Part shown: piece after piece, positions 58,413 through 64,000 of the stretch
Position numbering within the stretch: position 1 is the stretch's first letter
Layout of the letters: each line of letters begins with the position of its first letter
NCBI GenBank assembly: GCA_003216465.1
Contig: QCIU01000001.1
Location: 1 to 64,000, forward strand
From: Prochlorococcus sp. AG-402-N10
Lineage (GTDB): Bacteria > Cyanobacteriota > Cyanobacteriia > PCC-6307 > Cyanobiaceae
DNA length: 64,000 nucleotides
Direction: 5' to 3'
Translations under genes and position numbers: made by a program
Notes under the pieces: generated by a model
The model's database searches: none
Seen by the model: only the letters and a program-made list of their open reading frames with translations
Told to the model about the DNA's origin: nothing

Positions 58413-58940
58413 ATGCCTGTAATTCCTCTTTTACCTTTATTTCATAGATTTAATAGCCAATATTTTGAAAATTCTTTAGCTGTTAATAATCAACCTTTAG
58501 TAAAATTAAGATGGAGCGATAATAGATTAAAAACTACTGCAGGTTTTTATAAAAGAAAAAGAATAAATGGTTTATTAGATTCTGAAATTATATTATCTAA
58601 ACCTATTTTGAGTAAGTTATCTACTTGCGAAATACACAGTACTCTTTGTCATGAAATGATTCATGCATGGGTAGACAGGATATTAAAAAAGAATGAGATA
58701 CATGGTCCAAATTTCTTAGATAAGATGAATGAAATAAACGCAAAAGAGAAAAATTTTCAAATTTCTGTAAGGCACTCTTTTCCTATTGAAAGGAGAGAAT
58801 TAAAATATATAGGAACATGTCAAAAATGTGGTGAAAAATTTTTTTATAGAAAAAGAATAAAGAATATCGCCTGTAAAAAATGTTGTGTTAATTACTATGG
58901 TGGATCATGGAATAAAAACTGTTTAATTTTGTTTGATTAA
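58413..58940 (+). CDS. SprT-like zinc metalloprotease domain protein
   Basis: A 175-aa SprT/Spartan-type protein. The N-terminal segment LFHRFNSQYFENSL and LRWSDNRLKTTAGFYKR matches the SprT fold. The active-site motif is LCHEMIHAWVD (HExxH variant). The C-terminal zinc ribbon uses CQKCGEKFFY and NIACKKCC. Eukaryotic Spartan cleaves DNA-protein crosslinks; bacterial SprT proteins are poorly understood. It sits divergent from the ligase-containing unit, which hints at DNA maintenance but does not show it. Confidence 0.85.
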   Translation: MPVIPLLPLFHRFNSQYFENSLAVNNQPLVKLRWSDNRLKTTAGFYKRKRINGLLDSEIILSKPILSKLSTCEIHSTLCHEMIHAWVDRILKKNEIHGPNFLDKMNEINAKEKNFQISVRHSFPIERRELKYIGTCQKCGEKFFYRKRIKNIACKKCCVNYYGGSWNKNCLILFD

Positions 58941-59023
58941 AAATATAAGATGTGTTTTTGTTTCTATATTTGGAATTTTTTATTTTTTTAATGTAATTTA
59001 TATTTAAAAAAGCATAATAATTT

Positions 59024-59587
59024 ATGGATTCAAGGAGAATTAGAAATCTAAGAAATAGTTTTGATAGAACTATTGTTGATAAACAAGTTGATAGAATTTT
59101 TGAAACTGGTAGACAATTTGTTGATGGAGTATCTGGAGCAAGGCCAGGTAAGAGAAGAAACTCAGATTTTCAAGGAATAACAAGTAAGAGTGCAAAAAAA
59201 GTAGGAAGATGGGTCTCTGAAAAAGTGGATTTATTTTTTGATGAAGACAATGATGATTGGTATGACGATAATTTTGATGATGATAATGGCGAGGTTAAGA
59301 CATTTACTAGAGAATCAAATTCTATTCAATCATCTAAACCACATTCAAAAAGACCTTTAGAGGCAATATCCTTGAGGCAACCAAAAAATTTTCAAATAAC
59401 TGAGCAAAAAAGATTGCCTTATGGAAAAGAAGTTAAGAATCAAGATTGGCCAAATGAATTTGATTTTAAAGTTGAGAGATGGCAAAGATCTTCAGAAAAA
59501 GAGATTGATACAGTTAGAGATGAATTAAACCAACGTGGCGGCTCAAAATCAAGAAATTTACCTAGATCCAGAAGAAGAAGAGTATAG
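59024..59587 (+). CDS. Asp-rich conserved hypothetical protein
   Basis: A 187-aa hydrophilic protein without signal peptide or membrane segment. The N-terminus is basic (MDSRRIRNLRNSFDR), a strongly acidic stretch lies at residues ~68-90 (FDEDNDDWYDDNFDDDNGE), and the C-terminus is again basic, ending RSRRRRV. Alternating charge blocks suggest a mostly disordered protein that may bind nucleic acid; that is inference. I do not recognise a family. Its 3' end overlaps the chorismate lyase gene by 30 nt on the opposite strand. Confidence 0.65.
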   Translation: MDSRRIRNLRNSFDRTIVDKQVDRIFETGRQFVDGVSGARPGKRRNSDFQGITSKSAKKVGRWVSEKVDLFFDEDNDDWYDDNFDDDNGEVKTFTRESNSIQSSKPHSKRPLEAISLRQPKNFQITEQKRLPYGKEVKNQDWPNEFDFKVERWQRSSEKEIDTVRDELNQRGGSKSRNLPRSRRRRV

Positions 59588-60172
59588 ATTTGCAAATTCA
59601 TTAATATCTGAAGAACCTAGCAAACTTTCTAGATGAGGATTGAATACTTCCCTAATAATAGTTAAAGGCTTTTTGTCTCTGAAAAATCTATAATTTCTTG
59701 ACCAGAATGGACCTTTAAAGCAAAATTGATCCTCTAACCATTTTGCATTCACAAGTGAAATATTATCAACTTCCCTAAATAGTTCTGATCTGTCTTGAGT
59801 TAAATTTTTCCAAATTGGTTCCTCTTTGGCCTTTAAATTTTGACTAACTTGCTCTGCATTCCACCAACTTTCTGCCCATGCTAGGTTTTTATTATTATTT
59901 TTAATCCAGACTTGTCTTCTTATTAAAGGTCCAGTTAATTGGTTTATTTCCTGAGGACCCTCTTGACTGGATAGAGGATCTAATTGCATTGAAATTAATT
60001 TAATTTTTGTTTCTTGATTAGTTAAAAGTTGTAGATGTCTCGTGGGACTTCCATCACCAAGTAACATTAATTTCCAAGCCCCAGATAATTTTGGAAGTGC
60101 ATTTTCTACTAAAAAAGTAGAAGCTTTCTCTTCCCATAGTATTTTTGGCGAGTTAAAAAGTTTATTATTCAG
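59558..60172 (-). CDS. Chorismate lyase-like protein (CTG start)
   Basis: A protein resembling cyanobacterial chorismate pyruvate-lyase (DUF98/Ycf21 type), which makes 4-hydroxybenzoate for plastoquinone. Recognisable parts are [40 protein letters not shown] and a C-terminal [14 protein letters not shown]. The first ATG (60067) would cut off the conserved LSGAWKL segment. Reading continues in frame upstream through [20 protein letters not shown] to a stop just before. The only sensible initiator in that stretch is CTG at 60172, overlapping the mnmG stop as CTGA. That gives 204 aa, in line with the family. A loss of the start codon cannot be excluded. Confidence 0.75.
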   Translation of the reverse strand: MNNKLFNSPKILWEEKASTFLVENALPKLSGAWKLMLLGDGSPTRHLQLLTNQETKIKLISMQLDPLSSQEGPQEINQLTGPLIRRQVWIKNNNKNLAWAESWWNAEQVSQNLKAKEEPIWKNLTQDRSELFREVDNISLVNAKWLEDQFCFKGPFWSRNYRFFRDKKPLTIIREVFNPHLESLLGSSDINEFANLYSSSSGSR

Positions 60173-62157
60173 TGCTCTGACAGATTACTTTTCAAATGAT
60201 AACTTTTTTCAGCAAAAATATTTGTCTTTTCTTTTTTTATTTCTTTAATTTTCAACCAAACTAGTAAAGCAGTTAAATCAGCTTTGCTAACTCCAGGAAT
60301 TTTTGAAGCGTCTCCAAAATTTGTTGGTTTGATCTTATTCAAATTTTCCCTTGCTTCTAATGATAAAGTCTTTATCTTTTCGTAATTTAACTCTGGGGGT
60401 AGAGATTTGAGACTTTGACGCTTAATCTGATCTATATTGTTTTTTTGTCTTTTAAGGTATCCCTCGTATTTAATATCTATTTCAACACCTTCGCTTATTG
60501 AAGATGATATGTCTTTCTCGTTCAAATCATATTTAATTAGATCTGAATAATGAAAATTTGGTCTTTTTAAGAGTTCTTTCAAAGTGGTTGAGCCTTTGAT
60601 TTTTGATCCTGTGTCTAATTCTATTTTGCTTGCTATTTTATCGGTATTTTTTATACGGGTGCATTCTAATCTTAATTTCTCTTTTTCAAGCAATTTCATT
60701 TTTTCTTGATAAGACTTCCATCTCTTCTCATCAATAAGCCCTATTTGAAAACCTAATGGTGTTAGCCTTCTATCGGCATTATCTCCTCTTAAAGTTAACC
60801 TATATTCACTCCTACTAGTAAGAACCCTGTATGGTTCTTTGAGATCTTTGGTAATTAAATCATTTATCATAGTGCCTATATAGCTGCTTTCCCTAGTAAA
60901 GATTATTGGATCTTTTGTGTTTAGTTTTCTTGTTGCATTTATTCCTGCAACTAATCCTTGTGCAGCTGCTTCTTCATACCCAGTTGTTCCATTGATTTGC
61001 CCAGCACTAAATAAATATTCAATTTCTTTTGTTTCAAGTGATGTTTGGAGCTGTGTTGCAGGTATATATTCATACTCGACAGCATATGCTGGTCGTAACA
61101 TTTTACATTTGCCTAATCCAGGTAAGGTTCTCAAAAGTTTTAATTGAATATTTTCGGCTAAACCTGTAGAAAATCCTTGTACATATATTTCAGGAGTATT
61201 AATTCCTTCTGGTTCCAGGAAAATCTGATGAGATTCTTTATCAGCAAATTTAACGATTTTATCTTCAATTGATGGACAATATCTTGGTCCCTTACTATCT
61301 ATAAAACCACCGTAAATGGGAGTTAAATGTAAATTATCTCGAATGAGTTGATGTGTTTTAGTAGTTGTTCTTGTGATGTGGCAACTTACTTGGGGCATAT
61401 TATTTTTGATGTCTGGATCAAACGAAAAATATTTATCAGCTGCTGTACTTGGTTGAATATCTAATTCATCAAAAATGATGCTTTTTTTATCAACTCTTGC
61501 TGGAGTTCCTGTTTTTAAACGTTCTGTTTTTATTCCAATTTCGTGCAGGTTTTGAGTCAGACCCTGTGCTGCTTGTTCACCAGATCTGCCTGCTGACATT
61601 GATTTATTTCCTATCCATATTTTACCTTCTAAAAAAGTACCAGCCGTGATGATAACTGATCTAGCTGAATAATAACTACCAAAGAAAGTTTTTACACCTT
61701 TTATTCTTTTTTGTATGGTTTTTTTGGAGTTCAATCCAATTACTTCAGTTTTTGCAATATCAAGTTCAGTAATCATGGCTTCCTTCAAAGACAAATTATC
61801 TATATTTTGCAGTATTTCGATCATTCTTTTTGAATATTCTTTTTTATCTGTTTGAGCTCTTAATGCCCATACAGCTGGACCTCTACTTGCATTTAATATT
61901 CTTTTTTGTATAGCAGTCTCATCTGCTAATTTTCCAATAATTCCTCCTAATGCATCAACTTCATGAACTAATTGACTTTTTGCGGGTCCGCCAACTGCAG
62001 GGTTACAAGGCTGCCAGGCAATTCTATCTAAATTGATTGTAAATAATGCTGTTGAAAATCCTAATTTTGCTGTTGTTATAGCTGCTTCGCATCCTGCATG
62101 CCCTCCACCAATAACGATGATGTCAAAAGATTCATTAGGGGATTGATGATCTTGCAT
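60169..62157 (-). CDS. mnmG: tRNA uridine-5-carboxymethylaminomethyl modification enzyme MnmG
   Basis: MnmG (GidA) with MnmE installs the cmnm5 group on wobble U34 of tRNAs, using FAD and methylene-THF. The FAD-binding loop is [18 protein letters not shown] near the N-terminus, followed by [23 protein letters not shown] later LKTGTPARV motif and the C-terminal helical domain are present. The length is 662 aa, slightly longer than E. coli (629). It is 12 nt downstream of dnaB. The stop codon overlaps the presumed CTG start of the chorismate lyase gene. Confidence 0.97.
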   Translation of the reverse strand: MQDHQSPNESFDIIVIGGGHAGCEAAITTAKLGFSTALFTINLDRIAWQPCNPAVGGPAKSQLVHEVDALGGIIGKLADETAIQKRILNASRGPAVWALRAQTDKKEYSKRMIEILQNIDNLSLKEAMITELDIAKTEVIGLNSKKTIQKRIKGVKTFFGSYYSARSVIITAGTFLEGKIWIGNKSMSAGRSGEQAAQGLTQNLHEIGIKTERLKTGTPARVDKKSIIFDELDIQPSTAADKYFSFDPDIKNNMPQVSCHITRTTTKTHQLIRDNLHLTPIYGGFIDSKGPRYCPSIEDKIVKFADKESHQIFLEPEGINTPEIYVQGFSTGLAENIQLKLLRTLPGLGKCKMLRPAYAVEYEYIPATQLQTSLETKEIEYLFSAGQINGTTGYEEAAAQGLVAGINATRKLNTKDPIIFTRESSYIGTMINDLITKDLKEPYRVLTSRSEYRLTLRGDNADRRLTPLGFQIGLIDEKRWKSYQEKMKLLEKEKLRLECTRIKNTDKIASKIELDTGSKIKGSTTLKELLKRPNFHYSDLIKYDLNEKDISSSISEGVEIDIKYEGYLKRQKNNIDQIKRQSLKSLPPELNYEKIKTLSLEARENLNKIKPTNFGDASKIPGVSKADLTALLVWLKIKEIKKEKTNIFAEKSYHLKSNLSEH

Positions 62158-62169
62158 TTTAGGATCGAA

Positions 62170-63552
62170 TTAATTAGCTAAATTCCTAAATCTAGTAAAT
62201 TGGGGCTCAAATAATAATTTAACAGTTCCAACAGGACCATTTCTGTGTTTCGTGACAATAATTTCAGTTATTCCTCTATCTTCAGTTTCAGGATTGTAAT
62301 ATTCGTCTCTATAAATCATTAATACTAAGTCTGCATCTTGCTCTATAGATCCAGATTCTCTAAGGTCACTTAACATAGGTCTTTTATTTGTTCTTGATTC
62401 AACTCCTCTACTTAATTGAGATAAAGCTACTACTGGTACTTTTAATTCTCTTGCCATACTTTTTAATCCTCTAGTAATACGAGATAGCTCTTGAACTCTA
62501 TTATCAGGGGTTGTTCCTTCCATTAGTTGTAAGTAGTCAATAACTATTAAACCAAGCTCTTTTTTCTGTTCAGCTATTAATCTTCTGCATAGGGATCTCA
62601 TCTCTAAAACACTTAAATTAGGTTTGTCATCTATAAATATTGGAAGTTGACCTAATGAGTTAATTCCTTCTCCAAGTAAAGGCCATTCATCTTGTTGTAG
62701 TCTTCCGGTTCTTAATCTTCCGCTTTCTATACCTACTTCCATAGAAAGTAATCTATAAGTAAGTTGTTCTTTACTCATTTCAAGGCTAAATACACAAACA
62801 GGAAGATCCTGAGATTGAGCTACATTCTTTGCTAGGTTTAAAACCATTGAGGTTTTCCCCATTGAGGGTCTTCCAGCTACGATTATTAAATCACTTCTTT
62901 GAAAACCTTGAGTCATTGCATCAAGGTCATAAAAATTTACTGGAATACCCGCTACCGATGTACCTAGGGACCTTGACTCTATTTCATTAAATGTACTTGT
63001 CAGAATTTCTGCGGCTTGTGTAAGCCCTTTTGTAGGTTTTTCTTGACTAATTTCAAAAATTTTTTGTTCTGCCTTATCTAGTACTTCATTAGTTTCTTGT
63101 GTTTGATCAAATCCTAGTTGAACAACCTCATTTCCAGATCTTATTAGTTGTCTTCTTATAAATTTATCACTAATTAAATTCGCTACTTGTTCTATTGAGG
63201 CAGTAGAAGATACATTTTCGACTAATTCTACTAATTTAGTGTTTCCTCCAATTTTTTCAAGTGATCCATTGTCAGCAAGCCAAGCGCTCATTGAAGTTAG
63301 ATCTGTAGGTTTGCCTTGCGTATGTAACATTAAGGCTGTTTTATAAATCTCTTGATGCGCATTTATATAAAAAGCTTCTGGTTTAATTAAATCTGCAATT
63401 CTTCCTATTGCATCTGGATCAAGGAGGATCCCACCTAAAACAGCCTCTTCTGCTTGAATATTTTGAGGAGGAACCAAGCCAGCATTTTCGTTATCAAAGT
63501 CTTTTTTAAAATTTTTATTAGACCCATTATTTGGAAAAGGAACCGAAACCAT
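62170..63552 (-). CDS. dnaB: Replicative DNA helicase DnaB
   Basis: DnaB is the hexameric fork helicase. The N-terminal domain (PQNIQAEEAVLGGILLDPDA, about residues 33-52) is intact. The RecA-like domain has Walker A VAGRPSMGKTSMVLNLA, Walker B LIVIDYLQLMEG and ALSQLSRGVESR plus the arginine-finger region SDLRESGSIEQDADLVLMI. The 460-aa length is standard and no intein interrupts it. The order rplI-dnaB-mnmG on one strand suggests a shared transcript; the gap to rplI is 58 nt. Confidence 0.97.
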   Translation of the reverse strand: MVSVPFPNNGSNKNFKKDFDNENAGLVPPQNIQAEEAVLGGILLDPDAIGRIADLIKPEAFYINAHQEIYKTALMLHTQGKPTDLTSMSAWLADNGSLEKIGGNTKLVELVENVSSTASIEQVANLISDKFIRRQLIRSGNEVVQLGFDQTQETNEVLDKAEQKIFEISQEKPTKGLTQAAEILTSTFNEIESRSLGTSVAGIPVNFYDLDAMTQGFQRSDLIIVAGRPSMGKTSMVLNLAKNVAQSQDLPVCVFSLEMSKEQLTYRLLSMEVGIESGRLRTGRLQQDEWPLLGEGINSLGQLPIFIDDKPNLSVLEMRSLCRRLIAEQKKELGLIVIDYLQLMEGTTPDNRVQELSRITRGLKSMARELKVPVVALSQLSRGVESRTNKRPMLSDLRESGSIEQDADLVLMIYRDEYYNPETEDRGITEIIVTKHRNGPVGTVKLLFEPQFTRFRNLAN

Positions 63553-63610
63553 ATACTTAAATACTTAGATATATACTCTGACTAGTTTTCGGAATAATGC
63601 AACAAATTTA

Positions 63611-64000
63611 TTAACTTGTTACTTCAATGTTAACTTCCGCACTTACTTCTTGATGTAATTTTATTTTTGCAACGAAAGAACCCAAATTATGAATATCTGG
63701 AACTGTTATATCTCTTCTTTCAATATCTTTTTTCGTGGCTGCCTCAATAGCTTCAGCAACATCCCCATTAGTCACGGTTCCAAAAAGAACTCCATCTTCA
63801 CCTACTTGTTTCTTAATTATAAATCTACCTATGGTTGCTAAAGCTGTTTTAAACTCTATAGCTTCTTGTTTTACTTTTTCTGCAGCAATTTTTTCTTTCG
63901 CTCTTTTGCGCTCAATTTGTTTCAGAATTGAAGGAGTTACATTAGCTGCTTTACCAAATGGAAATAAGAAATTTCTTGCATAACCAGGTGCTACTTCAAC
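63611..64000 (-). CDS. rplI: 50S ribosomal protein L9, 3' part
   Basis: The last 129 codons of L9, running off the right edge; about 20 N-terminal residues are missing. The reading begins [19 protein letters not shown], which is the conserved end of the N-domain. It continues through the long connecting helix ([20 protein letters not shown]) to the C-domain with [19 protein letters not shown] and ends [11 protein letters not shown]9 sits at the base of the L1 stalk. It is directly upstream of dnaB. Confidence 0.93.
   Translation of the reverse strand, partial: VEVAPGYARNFLFPFGKAANVTPSILKQIERKRAKEKIAAEKVKQEAIEFKTALATIGRFIIKKQVGEDGVLFGTVTNGDVAEAIEAATKKDIERRDITVPDIHNLGSFVAKIKLHQEVSAEVNIEVTS

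Overview
The window is very AT-rich (about 30% GC by eye), densely packed and free of mobile elements. Gene content, protein lengths and gene order match a streamlined marine picocyanobacterium, most likely a high-light-adapted Prochlorococcus. This identification rests on family knowledge and remembered gene order (ftsY-nusB-DUF502-queG-TPR-gyrA-like-purF-purL-PRC-dnaN), not on a search. The window appears to span the conventional start of the circular map: dnaN lies at 10.5-11.7 kb on the minus strand, and the dnaN-thrC gap carries a cluster of DnaA-box-like sites, so it is the probable replication origin.

Layout. 0-11.7 kb: ftsY start, nusB, a DUF502 membrane protein, queG, a secreted TPR protein, a type IIA topoisomerase A subunit, then purF, purL, a PRC-barrel-like protein and dnaN. 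11.66-12.0 kb: putative oriC. 12-24.9 kb: thrC, a DUF1400 protein, an ABC1/UbiB kinase-like protein, recN, uvrA, a sucrose-phosphate-synthase-type glycosyltransferase, mraY with three small conserved-looking genes around it, and argG. 24.9-40.7 kb: rpsF, aroE, dnaK, an FAD amino-acid oxidase, purU, a ClC transporter, acnB, DAHP synthase, a phytol-kinase-like protein, a group 2 sigma factor, ppk and an MFS transporter. 40.7-52.3 kb: cobA, then a long minus-strand series: pabC-like, pabB, queC, queE, pyrG, aspS, gcvT, speB, speE, mazG. 52.4-64 kb: tRNA-Val, an IscA-like protein, valS, a TVP38 protein, a small ORF, a T4-type ATP-dependent DNA ligase, a membrane-anchored protein, a SprT-like protein, an Asp-rich hypothetical, chorismate lyase, mnmG, dnaB and the 3' part of rplI.

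How the genes fit together. Replication and repair: dnaN, dnaB, recN, uvrA, topoisomerase A, ligase, SprT. Purine and one-carbon metabolism: purF, purL, purU, gcvT. Queuosine: queC, queE, queG. Chorismate supply and use: DAHP synthase, aroE, pabB, pabC, chorismate lyase. Polyamines: speB, speE.

Most noteworthy: (1) the origin gap holds four TAG trios next to a G-rich spacer and a DnaA-box-like site, in the polarity of the 'basal unwinding system' described in Bacillus; (2) a phage T4 gp30-like ATP ligase sits in a housekeeping context; (3) the chorismate lyase gene seems to start at CTG, overlapping the mnmG stop as CTGA; (4) the IscA-like gene starts 15 nt after a tRNA. Nothing resembling CRISPR, a prophage, an IS element or a new defence system was seen.
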